64,000 nt of DNA from Bedellia somnulentella (lineage: Eukaryota; Arthropoda; Insecta; Lepidoptera; Bedelliidae), in assembly GCA_963576735.1 (NCBI GenBank), contig OY755174.1, forward strand, positions 9,238,001 to 9,302,000. Direction: 5' to 3'. Made by a program: the position numbers and the translations under genes. Shown here one piece after another: positions 1-10,488 of the stretch. A model generated the notes under the pieces. That model ran no database searches, was not told the DNA's origin, and saw only the letters and a list, made by a program, of their open reading frames with translations. Numbering within the stretch: the stretch's first letter is position 1; the number at the start of each line of letters is the position of its first letter.

Positions 1-235
1 CAGCATACGCCAGTTTTGATTTTTAACCAAAAGGATTTTCGCAGAAGAACGCAGATTTTCAGGCGCTCATTTTTGTAATGGAAATTATTAAACATATAAA
101 TATATTTACAACTATTCTTGACTGTTTTGATTTATAATAATATAAAATTTTAAAAGTTCTAAATACACAATTACGAAAACATTAAAAATATTAAATTCTC
201 TCAATGCATTGCAAGGTAAGTACATTTTAATGACT

Positions 236-405
236 GAATACTAACTCAACGATTTATGAATACTACATAAAACTCATAAATAATATCCAAGACTTAGAAA
301 CAATCATTCATATTCGTAATATAAGTGTTGCCCTCAGCAGCATTCGAATCAATGACTTCGGGACCTAAAAGCTACTTACATAGCCGCTACGCAACGGACA
401 CCATC
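236..405 (-). mobile_element. SINE-C, degenerate copy
   Basis: Reads on the minus strand as a decayed tRNA-headed SINE: the tRNA-like head lies at about 330-405 and the body contains the reverse complement of the phrases GTTTCTTAGTC and CGTTGAGTTAGTAT, also found in the better copies at 45501-45755 and 47858-48034. No target duplication was found. Confidence 0.55.
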
Positions 406-936
406 CAATATTAATCATATGCTTTTTCTTTCATGTCAATAATCTTGAGTTTTGCTGTTGTAGCCAGAGCAAGAAATTAATCACTCTTCAGGCACTATAG
501 GAAGTTAACTGGGGGAAAGATGATAAAATACAAAATAAAATATGATGGGAATTCAACCACAACGCCCAAAAATTACTTCACAAAATCTAGCACCCTAAAT
601 CCTTAGTAACATGCTCGGAATCGGAGGAGATAAGGAAGTGATATTCTTAGTCGACGGTACAATGCAAATAAAAAAAGACGCAAGTTCCCTATTAACCCAC
701 AATTCTCGCCAAGTGAGATCCTCACAGATGGCTGACGCATTACGCCTACGCCTCGAAGAATTTAGATGCATAAAAATTCTTGTCCTATAAATAATTCGCG
801 AATTTTAGAGTGGAATGGATCAATCTTGCTAGCTCGTTTATTTATACCACGGGCAATGAATACGTGATCAATAGCTTGAATTCAACTCTCATATGAACAA
901 CCATATATTTTGTTAAGAAACAAATATATAAAACTC
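406..936. other. No gene seen
   Basis: AT-rich sequence with no convincing ORF. Around 440-700 a few words (AGCCAGAGC, GGAAGTTAACTGGGGAAAGATG, CACAACGCCCAAAAAT) resemble a decayed minus-strand SINE-B, but the match is patchy. Confidence 0.4.
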
Positions 937-947
937 TTCTATTCAGT

Positions 948-1318
948 GACAACCGTGATAGCCCAGTGGGTAGAACACTCGGTTATCGTGCGAGCGACTA
1001 GTGTTCAAATCCTGGGTCGGGCCTACACCAATTTGTCTTTTCTAAAGACATTTGTGTGGTTAATTTATCATGGTTGTTAACGGTGAGGGAAAACATCGTG
1101 AGGAAACCCACATGGCTGAGTTGCACTTAGTCATGTGACAGTGTATTCGTACAAAACGGCGATAGGCCTGCCCCCTATCACGTGAGTATACTGTCCATGC
1201 AAAACGTGGGTACTCTGAACACCAGGTGACAAAGTCACGTGATGTTCAGAAGTATTAGTACCTCTGCCAACCCCTTCGGGGATATTCGGCGTGAACGTTT
1301 ATGTTATGTTATGTTATG
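948..1318 (+). mobile_element. SINE-A, full-length copy with target duplication
   Basis: A 371-bp tRNA-derived SINE. The head carries an A-box-like TAGCCCAGTGGGTAGAAC and a B-box-like GTTCAAATCC. The body holds two TCACGTGA octamers (1178-1185 and 1235-1242), a CCCCTTCGGGG hairpin and GGCGTGAACG, then a (TTATG)n tail. It is flanked by an 11-bp direct repeat TTCTATTCAGT at 937-947 and 1319-1329, which fixes its ends. This is the best copy of the family in the window. Confidence 0.9.
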
Positions 1319-1329
1319 TTCTATTCAGT

Positions 1330-1957
1330 ATAAAAAGTATGTTCTAAAACAAAGGCTTATTGTTATAGGGACGGAAAATTCGCTATCCTGTTTTTTTTAC
1401 AATAAGTGCCTTTATTTTACTATTCATCGGATAGAGCATACTTTTTTATTGTCTCTATGATTGTAACTCAATAACACTATTTTTAGACTTGAGCCTCTTT
1501 CGTTCTGATAGTGCGATTTATATAAGGGAATCATTTCGTTCTATCTTTTGAATTATTTCCACGTGATGATTTCTTTTATTGTTAACAATCCTGATAAATA
1601 AACAATATACGATATAAGATTCAAAGGTTGAAGCCCGATTGAAAATGGTATCCAATATCTCTTACATCAAAAGCCGTGCTGTTTCTCACTGTGTTACCAC
1701 GGTAGTTCTCTACTACTACTAGCTACATAAAAATATGTTGGTGTTTGAAGAACTTCTACAGTTGTTTTAATAACTATTTACATAAACTTTAACATTAAAG
1801 GATAATTATCAAGGAATATTATGATTATGATTAGAGATTTGGACCAAAATGTTATCTACACTCGAAACACCGAACGTTCCAAAGCAGAACAGTTATAGTT
1901 ATATTTAAAAAACGATGACACACAAGAAGTACTGATTATTTAGTTAATTAAGCAATT
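1330..1957. other. No gene seen
   Basis: AT-rich unique-looking sequence; no ORF, repeat or RNA gene that I can support. Confidence 0.4.
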
Positions 1958-2171
1958 GCCGTGTAGTGTCGGCTTAGAATAACACTACCCCATTTCTACC
2001 CGTGGGTGATCGTAAGAGGCGACTAAAGGTATAAGGGCTTTTTAAGTGATTTTTGGGCGATGTGGTTGGAGACCCGTCACCAAAAACATTTATTGTTACC
2101 ATCTTTTCCCCAATCAACTTCCAAAAGTGGCTGAGGAATTTTTCATTCCAAAGCTCTGGTATGTATGTTAA
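1958..2171 (+). mobile_element. SINE-B, near full length
   Basis: Starts with GCCGTGTAGTGTCGGCTTAG and continues through the family core CGTAAGAGGCGACTAA, GGGCGATGTGGTTGGAGACC and AAGTGGCTGAGGAATTT. It skips the CCCC hairpin and joins directly to a TATGTATG tail, so a short 3' deletion is present. SINE-B resembles a SINE type I associate with Lepidoptera; no named family is claimed. Confidence 0.85.
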
Positions 2172-2328
2172 GCAATTTTATTGCAAACTATTCAAGTCAT
2201 CAACTGACAACGTCACTAGCTACAAAAATATTACATTCTTCCGTATGTAAAGTCCTTAAAATGTTCATACGCATGCTATTGCGTAGTATATGCTTAGTTA
2301 CCTTATAAAAGTACAAGAAAAGGACATG

Positions 2329-2622
2329 TCACAATCCCTCCACCACAATATAATTGTTTATCTGAGATAGACACCTCTTTTCCTCTTCAGTGTAGAACTT
2401 TTCATAACTATAACTATTGGATTTAAATATTTTATTACATAATTTTCGCATAGATCGTTTCACAACACTAAAATTTAATGTATTCAAGTAAATAGACGTC
2501 TTATTTTTAAATAATTTAACTTTTCTATACTTTTTACAAGTATCGCTGAAACACACTAATTTATGTACTTGTACACCGTTTTCATCTTCAGGTAAATGTT
2601 TATAAGTCACTTCTTTGTTCAT
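2329..2622 (-). CDS. Hypothetical 97-residue ORF, unrecognised
   Basis: An ATG-initiated 97-codon ORF. The protein is lysine-rich and basic, with four cysteines and an acidic stretch near the N-terminus (PEDENG). I recognise no domain, signal peptide or membrane segment. It lies between SINE copies in AT-rich DNA, with no visible promoter and no neighbouring exon in phase. It could be a small lineage-specific gene, an exon of a larger gene, or a chance ORF; at this length in AT-rich DNA chance is a serious possibility. Confidence 0.2.
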   Translation of the reverse strand: MNKEVTYKHLPEDENGVQVHKLVCFSDTCKKYRKVKLFKNKTSIYLNTLNFSVVKRSMRKLCNKIFKSNSYSYEKFYTEEEKRCLSQINNYIVVEGL

Positions 2623-3214
2623 ACTTAAATAGTTTTAATACATTAATTATTTAAAAATCATACCACTCAAATAAGTCTGAAACTTAATCAGTGACTCTTA
2701 TATTTGAACAAATGGTTTATGACATTAGTACCTAATTATCACTTAAATAAACACTGGCGACAAAATATGTCTGATATATAATTTTATGAAAATTAAATTA
2801 AATACAACACTCGATTCGTTAGTCCCGTTCAAACACCAGAATAGTATTACTAAACTGTTATCACAATTTTAGAGACACATTATTAATGTTCAATCTAACT
2901 AGTTGAAAGTAAACAATATTATCTAAGGAGTGAATATACTGCACTTGCTCAATGATATCGACTTACGGCAAACATTAAGTCAATGACTTGGTACCTAAGA
3001 ATTGTTTTGTTGCAATATTGACACTTGGTTATTGAATTTAGCTCACGAATGGGATTTATGTAAATGCATAATAGTGTTGACACTGCAATTACAAACCAAA
3101 ATATTGAAGTAATAAGTGTCTCGTGAGCATTTTAGATACATTCTTAGACTAAAACAAAACATACTTAGTTAGTACAAAAGATATTGCTAATATGTGTGAT
3201 TATATGAAATGATA
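2623..3214. other. No gene seen
   Basis: AT-rich sequence without a supported ORF or repeat. Confidence 0.4.
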
Positions 3215-3550
3215 AACCGTGCAAGCGTGGTAGGTCGGTGGGTAGAACACCGCTTACCGTGCGAACGATGAGGGTTCAAATTTCGGGTCGGGCCTATACC
3301 AATTTATCATGGTTGTTAACGGTGAGGGAAATCATCGTCTGGAAACCCACATGGCTATGTTGTACTTTGTCATGTGAAAGTTTATTCGTACCAATACGTA
3401 TACGTATAGCGATAGGCATGCCCCCTATCACGTGAGCACACTGTCCAAGCAAAACGTGGGTACTCTGCACACCAGGTGACAATGTCACGTGATCTTCAGA
3501 AGTAATAGTACCACTGCCAACCTCTTCGGGGAAATACGGCGTGAGTTTGA
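3215..3550 (+). mobile_element. SINE-A, tailless copy
   Basis: tRNA-like head with GGTGGGTAGAACACC and GGTTCAAATTTCGGG, then the SINE-A body with both TCACGTGA octamers, ending at the CCTCTTCGGGG hairpin and CGGCGTGAG. The expected TTATG tail is missing. Confidence 0.85.
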
Positions 3551-3749
3551 GTTTTTGAGAAATGAGGGACTAGGATGGCAATATTGCAAGGGTTGGATAT
3601 GGATAACTAAAGCATCAATAAAAGTAGTTTTTGGAGATATTTCTCATTCATAAAAACAAAATATATGTGTTATTAATACGAATATATAACAAAATCACGA
3701 TTGTATTTCTATTAAGCGTAGTCAAAGTTTAAGGAATATAAAATTACGA

Positions 3750-3885
3750 GGGTCGGCTAAGACTAGCAATGATACTTCATTGTTACTAAATTTTCTCCAA
3801 GAAACTTGCAAAAGTGGCTGAGGAGGCTATGGCTACCCCTTCGAAGCATTAATAGCCGTGAGTGTATGTGTATGTATATTGAAAA
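3750..3885 (+). mobile_element. SINE-B, degenerate, internally deleted
   Basis: Diverged head GGGTCGGCTAAGACTAGCA and a better preserved 3' part with CAAAAGTGGCTGAGGA, GGCTACCCCTTCGAAG, ATAGCCGTGAGTG and a TATGTGTATG tail; the central CGACTAA core is lost. Confidence 0.65.
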
Positions 3886-4186
3886 TAGTAGTATGACACA
3901 CGTAAGCAAGTAGTCATTTCATTACTCATTGCAGCGTTAGAATCCATTCCAGCTGTGATGATTAACTTCGCCTTGTTGTAATGTAACGGTCTTATGTGTA
4001 CTACAACAACATGAACAAATAAATCAATAGATAAAAACAATTGAGTAACCAGCATTACTAGAACACGTCAACTGTGACGATAATGTAAAAGAAAGTTTCT
4101 AAAATTAAATATGCATTAAGTTCAGTACAATAAAGATTGTATCTATGCACTTTAATGAATATCGATTTTGATCTATTTCAGGCGAT

Positions 4187-4260
4187 CATAACATAACATA
4201 CATAAACGTTCACGCCGAATATCCCCGAAGGGGTTGGCAGAGGTACTAATACTTCTGAAT
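4187..4260 (-). mobile_element. SINE-A 3' fragment
   Basis: Reverse complement of the last ~70 bases of SINE-A: an ATAAC-type tail, CGTTCACGCCG, CCCCGAAGGGG and GGCAGAGGTACTAATACTTC. A 5'-truncated insertion, typical of incomplete reverse transcription. Confidence 0.8.
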
Positions 4261-5003
4261 CCTTACACAATATTTACACAGATCCTATTTTATCTTTAAA
4301 ACAAAACTTAAAAGATTTGATATTAGGATTGCTTACTAGAATTGATAATATGAGCTCAGCACTTAAGAACCAGTAATATAATTTGGGAGCTCTAGCTATA
4401 GCCAAACCTGATATAGAACAGTGTAATATTTTTATCTTTCAATATTAAAATCATTCAATACCTTTTTCAGAAGGGGTTTCCCTTTGAGTGAGTTTCCCTT
4501 TGTGTTGTGTGTTTTGAAGCGGCTTAAAATCTTTAGTGGAATTAAAACCTACACAAGAATCCTTAAAAGGGAAAGTGCATACGGTCACTGACTGTTACAA
4601 AATTTATTTGATTCAACCACAAATCTGACACAAAGTAAATAATCTGTCGATCTAAGAAAGACAGTAAAATTGTAGTATTTAATTATTCAATAACTAGAAG
4701 ACAAAGGTCAATGGGCGAAATCTGACCCGGTCACTGAAAGTTTGTGTACAAAAACCAAACTAATCTTAAATTATTAAGTTACATCCCACATTTCGTAACC
4801 GGTTATTTTTTTATAAAAAAAAGGCTGTCTGTAAGTTATAATATAATATTGAAAAAATTGGATTTTTTTTTAAAATATCGTGACTAACTCTCATTTATAA
4901 ATAAAGTTATGTTTATAACTACTAGACTTTTTTGTACAGCGAGTATTGTTTACTGTCTCTCTCACACATCGGACACTTTGAGACCTGCTACTGATTATTA
5001 CTG
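4261..5003. other. No gene seen
   Basis: AT-rich sequence with homopolymer runs; nothing supported. Confidence 0.4.
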
Positions 5004-5471
5004 ATGAGTATTGCATTATTTGCATTGCAGTCCCTCGTCATTTGTCGTTGCGATCTGAGTGTTATTTTTGAGTTTTATTGTTCCTATCTATTATTTTGGC
5101 TTTTTTTACTGGTTTTGATTGTTGTTTTTACTTGCTTCTTGGATTGGATTTTTAAATGGATAGGCTTAATAGATGTGTTTTATGTGATCGTTCTGTATTA
5201 TGTCACAGAAAACATACATTTAGAAAAAGTTTATTATATGAACTTACAATACTTTTTCTGGAAGTTTATCGTGATCACGGCAGCAATCAACGCAACTCGG
5301 CGTTCGTACGACAGCAGATACGCCGAACAAATCATAAATATTATTGATGAAAATATAAATAGAGAGAATGAACAAGCTAATTATGTAACGGAGCATAACT
5401 TGAATAGGCAAAAAGTGGCTTTCATGCCAATGGATACTAATAATGCCGCTTTCGAAAATTTTCCACGATAA
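5004..5471 (+). CDS. Unrecognised 155-residue ORF with hydrophobic N-terminal half
   Basis: ATG-initiated ORF of 155 codons. Residues 1 to about 95 are strongly hydrophobic with several potential membrane segments rich in Phe, Leu, Val and Ile. Residues 96-155 are polar and charged (RRSYDSRYAEQI to AAFENFPR). The composition changes abruptly. An overlapping +1-frame ORF (5156-5347) encodes a Cys/His/basic peptide (RCVLCDRS...CHRK), so the polar half of one frame and the Cys/His piece of the other could be parts of one frameshifted coding remnant, perhaps from a transposon. I do not recognise the family, and the hydrophobic half may only reflect T-rich DNA. It may not be a real gene. Confidence 0.25.
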   Translation: MSIALFALQSLVICRCDLSVIFEFYCSYLLFWLFLLVLIVVFTCFLDWIFKWIGLIDVFYVIVLYYVTENIHLEKVYYMNLQYFFWKFIVITAAINATRRSYDSRYAEQIINIIDENINRENEQANYVTEHNLNRQKVAFMPMDTNNAAFENFPR

Positions 5472-6071
5472 ACTATCGATAATTTTTTATTTACTTTAGG
5501 AACCTATCATATACAGATAGCTCGATCATATTGTCATGAGCACATGCGAGAAAACGGTCTATACATTGTGGAACAGTATCGACATCAAGAACTGATAAAC
5601 AATAAAATACAATTGATAGCTGCGCGCATATAGCCAGCGTGGTCTATTTTTTGTCATGGGCCAGACACCATTCCAGACAGGAACAAACAGATGCCCCTGC
5701 GGCATTTTTAGATCAAATAATTGTACCCATAGACATTGATTATGTAGAATAAAACTTAAAATAATGATTTTCTTTATTTTAAGCATTTGAAAAATGTATT
5801 TGTTAATCTGTCATAAAGTGAATTGTATTGTTCTTAGAAGCTAATTACAAAAATCCTTTTTCTAAATATTGTCTTTTTTTTTCATGACAGAAGCCACAGT
5901 AATGCGCCCTATATTTCCATAAACTGGGGGCACTTAGCTATCCATTTTACCCTATTTTGTTCTTGTACGCCATGGGTATACATTTCATACTATGGTGCCC
6001 AATGACCTTTGCATTGAATTATAAGATAACTCACATATATTGTAAGAAGTTTGACATAAAGAGCTTTTATT
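5472..6071. other. No gene seen
   Basis: No supported gene. Part of 5486-5700 may continue the putative coding remnant at 5004-5471 (open stretch reading CHEHMRENGLYIVEQYRHQ), then stops appear. If the exon at 6104-6365 is real, its intron begins here and runs toward position 1. Confidence 0.3.
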
Positions 6072-6103
6072 TCACCATACAAAATAGGGCCAAAAATAAT
6101 TAC

Positions 6104-6365
6104 CTGGATTTCCTATCGGTACTGGTTGCTGCGTGACAGCTTGATGTGCTTGAAGAGGAGCATTGTAGTTCGGGTTCAGCGGTATGTACTGCATTGCCGG
6201 CTGGTAAGGTTGTGGCATCGGCACCGGCATGTTCATCGGGCCAGGAGGTGGCCCCGGATAGCCTACTTGAGGTACAAGAGGGTGCTCTTCAGGAGCTTTA
6301 GGTTGCTGATCGTAGCTTTGATTTGGCGGAAAATTTGGCGCGTAGGGGGTTTTATTATAAGACAT
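6104..6365 (-). CDS. First coding exon of a proline/tyrosine-rich protein, possibly phospholipid scramblase
   Basis: Starts at the ATG whose first base is 6365 and runs 87 codons plus one base to a splice donor AATCCAG|GTAATT (exon ends at 6104, intron starts at 6103), phase 1. The peptide (MSYNKTPYAPNFPPNQSYDQ...) is rich in Pro, Gln, Tyr and Gly, with PGPPPGPMNMPVPMPQPYQP in the middle and no cysteines. Proline-rich disordered N-termini of this type precede the folded domain in phospholipid scramblases and LITAF-like membrane proteins. I favour a scramblase, but the folded domain would be in downstream exons that I could not find on the minus strand at 1-6103. It is more GC-rich than its surroundings, in keeping with real coding sequence. 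A hAT element sits about 180 bp upstream of the ATG. Confidence 0.6.
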
Positions 6366-6543
6366 TTTGAGAACTAATGAGACTCGCAGAAAATACAATT
6401 TTCAATAAACTTTTATTTAATATAGTACACTCAACATAGGATTTAACGCAGATCAATCTGGATCGGCGCAAATAAATCACAAACTGTAAACTTTGGGCAT
6501 ATTCACTATAGTAAATAAATAAATACCGAACCGAAATTACCGA

Positions 6544-7308
6544 CAGTGTGACCATCTCAAAAATAGCTAATCTGCCACACATGGACCCAAAAATCTGCCA
6601 GAATCTGCCACCATCGACGTTACAAAATGCCAAAAATATGCCAACACAAAAATAAGTACAAAAAAACAACGTATTTTGATATTTGTTTAATTGACGACTT
6701 TAACCTTACAGAAAAACCATACACCTAATCAACATTGGCTTCAAAATTATCGTCTTCATTTTCTTTGTACATGAATTTTACCAACATACTTTTTAGGATT
6801 TCCTTGCTTGGTTTAAAAGAGGCGCAGTCTCCGTGTTCCTATATTCCAGAACTGCACTTCACAAACGCGCTAAGCTCCGTAAGAGAATGAAATAAAGTAA
6901 AAACAATACAAAGATAATTGAGAACCCAATCAAGAAAGGATATAACCATTTGAACCCTATGAGTTATCACTTAAAGACCATAATAAAATGACAATATCTA
7001 TGTATCAACAGATCAAGCGGGAAATCCCCGTGTAATCTGGGCTGGGTATCAACAAAGACGTAGGAACAGAAACAAAGGTTTCCAGATTTGGAATTAATTT
7101 TCTAGTAAATATTTTCTAATTACCTTACTTAAATTATTTATTGTTCATTTTCATGCAATTTTATTTAAAATGAGCATGATTTTACCAAAACCTTTGATAT
7201 CTGCCAAAATCTGCCAGATTTTGAAATCGTCAGCATAATATGCCACAGCTTAAATTTCGGGTCCAAATCTGCCAAAATGGCAGAAATCTGCCACAAATGG
7301 TCACACTG
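6544..7308. mobile_element. hAT-type DNA transposon derivative, 765 bp
   Basis: The ends are perfect 12-bp inverted repeats CAGTGTGACCAT (6544-6555) and ATGGTCACACTG (7297-7308), flanked by a perfect 8-bp target duplication ATTACCGA (6536-6543 and 7309-7316), the hAT superfamily size. Both subterminal regions are packed with copies of ATCTGCCA or ATATGCCA, as expected of transposase-binding clusters. A short remnant of a transposase C-terminus lies inside on the minus strand (6725-6838). It is an internally deleted, non-autonomous element, inserted just upstream of the proline-rich exon at 6104-6365. Confidence 0.85.
6725..6838 (-). pseudogene. hAT transposase C-terminal remnant
   Basis: On the minus strand about 37 open codons end at TAG 6725-6727; the peptide includes CASFKPSKEILKSM and an acidic tail. 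One in-frame stop upstream, a further open piece reads LTELSAFVKCSSGI, similar in placement to the conserved C-terminal dimerisation region of hAT transposases, just before a shortened histidine-glycine stretch. The catalytic core is absent. I infer transposase origin from the surrounding hAT ends plus this weak resemblance. Confidence 0.5.
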
Positions 7309-7316
7309 ATTACCGA

Positions 7317-8570
7317 ACCAAACGTAAGATGAGAAATATTTCATCGATGTTTTAGTATATCGATGTTCGAAAATATGAAAAGTTGAAAACATCAATGTAT
7401 TTGTCAACAATTTTGACAAAACCTCGTAATGCTGATGATGAGATCAGGAATATCAAACATATTAGTATTAGTAGATTTATATGGGGTTATTTAATAAAAT
7501 AAAATAACAAAAAGAAAGAAAATTTATTTATTTTCAAAAAATGATAACAACAATTTGGTGATATGTATGTATGCACGTAAAAACAATATATTAAATGGCT
7601 CAAAAAGTGACTCAAGCAAGACTAGCGGTGCATATTCCAAAAACATTATATTCAACTTAAAAATTGTAAGTACAGAAACGGAACGAGTATGAAAGTGTCC
7701 ACGAGCTACAAACAGAATTGACACGTGTTATTCTAAATTTCTAAATATGCGCCACACACAAGATCAAAAAAATCGTCAGAGACTGCAAAAATCAAAGGAG
7801 TACAACTTTGCATTTAACAGTGTGAGATTTATTTTGAGCGTTTGATAAATGCAATAATTTTGTAAGAAAAAAAGTTAAAATTAAAGTTTTCTTCACATTT
7901 GTGACACTGCCAACAAAAAATAAAATAATCCTTATGATGAAGCCTTTCGATTGAATTACATTTTAAAACGGGGTATTTTTTTCTTTTATAGAGGGACGAT
8001 CCTCGATTCGACCAGGTAATAAAAACTTAAAAAGAAAAATTATTTCATTAATTTTAAAATAAAATTATGTCTTCTGAGTAAAATATTCCATCCATCGACG
8101 CCATCCCACGAGTATGCCGCGTATACACCTCATCATCATCTTTAAATTTCTTTTATCCTTCATTCCCAGTTTCTAATAGTATAATAGCAAAAACATATTG
8201 AAACAGAATGACTATCAAAGATTGAAATTAAAAGAGAATAACTATTCAACAAAAACATTAATAATTTATTTATTTATTTGGGAAACAAACGGTACACAAT
8301 ATTACAAATAAGAAAAATATAAAGAGAAGTTCTTGACCTATAAAGTTTCTACCAATTGATATACAGACGATACAGAAAAACGCAAATTAAAATAACTATT
8401 GAAAACAAAACAATTATACATCGGTTGTAATATGGATTATTGATACAGATGAAATTAAGTAAGTTAAATGAATTCTATTGTCATTCCCACCAGACCAAGC
8501 AAACAATATAAGATTACAAAATATGCATAGAGATTTTAGGAAATAATGGTAACAATAATTTATGATAATA
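7317..8570. other. No gene seen; possible LINE 3' tail near 8262
   Basis: AT-rich. At 8262-8330 the minus strand would read as a segment ending in repeated AAAT units preceded by TACCGTTTGTTTCCC, similar in form to the 3' end of an insect non-LTR element, but I cannot assign a family. Confidence 0.3.
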
Positions 8571-8673
8571 CATACATATACTCACGGCTATAAATCCCTT
8601 AACGGGGTACTGGCTACGGGGTAATGAGAAATTCCTAAGCCACTTTTGGAAGTTGATTGATGATAATAAAATA
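8571..8673 (-). mobile_element. SINE-B 3' fragment
   Basis: Reverse complement of the SINE-B tail and 3' part: CATACATATACTCACGGCT, ATAAATCCCTTAACGGGG, then AGAAATTCCTAAGCCACTTTTGGAAGTTGA. Truncated before the CGACTAA core. Confidence 0.8.
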
Positions 8674-9589
8674 TACCTAAATAAGATACTTAAATACATA
8701 AATTAATAATATATAAGATAATTATGAATGAAAGTACTTAAATAGGTACTTTAATAATATAACATAATAAGTAAATATATAAATATAATATAATAAATAA
8801 ATATACATTCAAATAATTATATTAAGAGAAAATTGTATGACTCAAACATTTAGGGTTAATAATATTTATTTAATATCAAGATTCTGATAGTTTGTTTTTA
8901 TAAAAATGTATTGCTATTTAACAAAATAGATTGCTATTTAAGTTTTTTCACTGATTATCAAAACATTTCCAATTTAGCATTTTAGTAACAGTCTACCTTT
9001 CGATTTCAACATCGATGTAATTTTAATAAGATCCATCACTTTCGTTGATATTGATGTCAGAAACACACGGTCAATAAAGTACATATGTCCGGGTTGGCGT
9101 TATCCAAGTATACCGAAGTTATTTCAATTTATACTTCTTGGAAGTTATTAGGATAGGGTAAACACTTTTGACGTTTAACTTGGATGATGTTTAGTGTGCA
9201 AATAAATTACGGCTCTCATACTTGCCCACTTGGATAAATATTGTCTTAGAAATCCAAAACAATAAATATTGGATTTAGTAAACATACTCTGAAAATTTTA
9301 CTCCAGTTTTACAAGATCAAATAACGCCACATTTGTATTAAACAGAGTCAATAATGCTCAATCCAAGTTGATCTATGTATTAGTTAATTAATTTTTCATA
9401 AAATAGCATCAAAATAAAGGTAAAAAATTGTTTACTTAAATAAAATAACTTCTAAATTGAAAAGTTAAAGTCTTAGTTTGGACTTAGTATACTTGGTTAA
9501 TGTAAACCCGTCTTTAGATCGCATTGCTGTATTGATATTGAGCTACGCAGCCACAAATTTAACAGAAGAAAAAAAATATGTATGAGTCA
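8674..9589. other. Very AT-rich spacer
   Basis: 8690-8830 is almost pure A/T with many ATAAT and AATAT words; the rest is AT-rich with no supported ORF. It forms the upstream flank of the Rap2 gene. Confidence 0.4.
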
Positions 9590-9942
9590 GACAGACAGAG
9601 CGGAATGAGTTGGGTTGGAGCGATTCAGTCGGTCGAATCGAATCGAAGTTGAGTGAGCCAGCCAGTCACTCATGGTATATTTTTAAGTTCGCGTTGTCGT
9701 GGAATGTGTTCAAGAGCGAGGGTTTACTTTACGATGCAACCACAGTTGTTTTGCTACCTACCTAAAATGGCGTCTGTGTTTATCAATTAATTGCAGTTTA
9801 AGTGTTACATTCAGAAGTGATATCAAGTGAGTCATAAACGGATCAGCAATGACATTTTTATAGCGCACAAAGTGTGAATTTCCATCCAAGGTTGGATAGC
9901 CAATGTTCCATGCGCTGGCAGTGTAATTTGTAGAACGTAATA
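9590..9942 (+). promoter_or_regulatory. Likely promoter and 5' untranslated region of Rap2
   Basis: Composition shifts to higher GC at about 9590-9770, with repeats of TCGAATCGAATCGAAG and CAGACAGACAGAG. A TCAGTC word at 9625-9630 fits an arthropod initiator, but no clear TATA box or downstream element supports a specific start site. The region from there to 9942 has no long ORF in the Rap2 frame and would be the untranslated leader; an intron inside it cannot be excluded. Confidence 0.4.
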
Positions 9943-10488
9943 ATGCGCGAATTTAAAGTGGTGGTGCTGGGTTCGGGCGGGGTCGGCAAGAGTGCTCTTA
10001 CCGTACAATTTGTGTCTGGATGTTTTATGGAGAAATATGACCCCACAATAGAGGATTTCTATAGAAAAGAAATTGAAGTGGACACATCACCGTGTGTACT
10101 CGAAATTTTAGATACTGCAGGAACTGAGCAATTCGCTTCTATGCGAGATCTGTATATAAAAAATGGACAAGGATTTGTTGTCGTTTACTCTTTGACAAAT
10201 CATCAAACATTTCAAGATATCAAGCTAATGAAGGAATTAATTACACGCGTCAAAGGTTCCGAACGCGTGCCGATCCTGTTGGTAGGCAACAAGTCGGATC
10301 TGGAGCACCAGAGAGAAGTTTCAGCGGCAGAAGGAGCCGCACTTGCTCAAATGTGGGGCTGTCCTTTCGTAGAAGCCTCTGCCAAAAGCCGTACCAACGT
10401 CAATGAAATGTTTGCAGAGATAGTGCGTCAAATGAACTTTAGTCCCGAAAATGATAAGAGACCATATTGTTGTTGTACAGTGCTTTAA
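9943..10488 (+). CDS. Rap2l: Rap2-type Ras-family small GTPase
   Basis: A complete 181-residue GTPase in one uninterrupted exon. All G motifs are present: P-loop GSGGVGKS (10-17), switch [13 protein letters not shown] (33-44), DTAGTEQF (57-64), NKSD (116-119) and SAK (145-147). Phe at position 39 in the effector loop is the residue that separates Rap2 from Rap1. The C-terminus is a CAAX box CTVL preceded by two more cysteines; a terminal Leu predicts geranylgeranylation, and the upstream cysteines are candidate palmitoylation sites, so the protein should act at membranes. Rap2 proteins signal through kinases of the TNIK/MAP4K4 group (family knowledge). The ATG has A at -3. The ORF shows no frameshift or stop, the length is normal for the family, and nothing suggests a decayed retrocopy. 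Confidence 0.97.
   Translation: MREFKVVVLGSGGVGKSALTVQFVSGCFMEKYDPTIEDFYRKEIEVDTSPCVLEILDTAGTEQFASMRDLYIKNGQGFVVVYSLTNHQTFQDIKLMKELITRVKGSERVPILLVGNKSDLEHQREVSAAEGAALAQMWGCPFVEASAKSRTNVNEMFAEIVRQMNFSPENDKRPYCCCTVL

Noticed and set aside
953..1030. Possible tRNA gene at the head of SINE-A
   Set aside because: Part of a dispersed family flanked by target duplications; no credible cloverleaf or CCA-side pairing.
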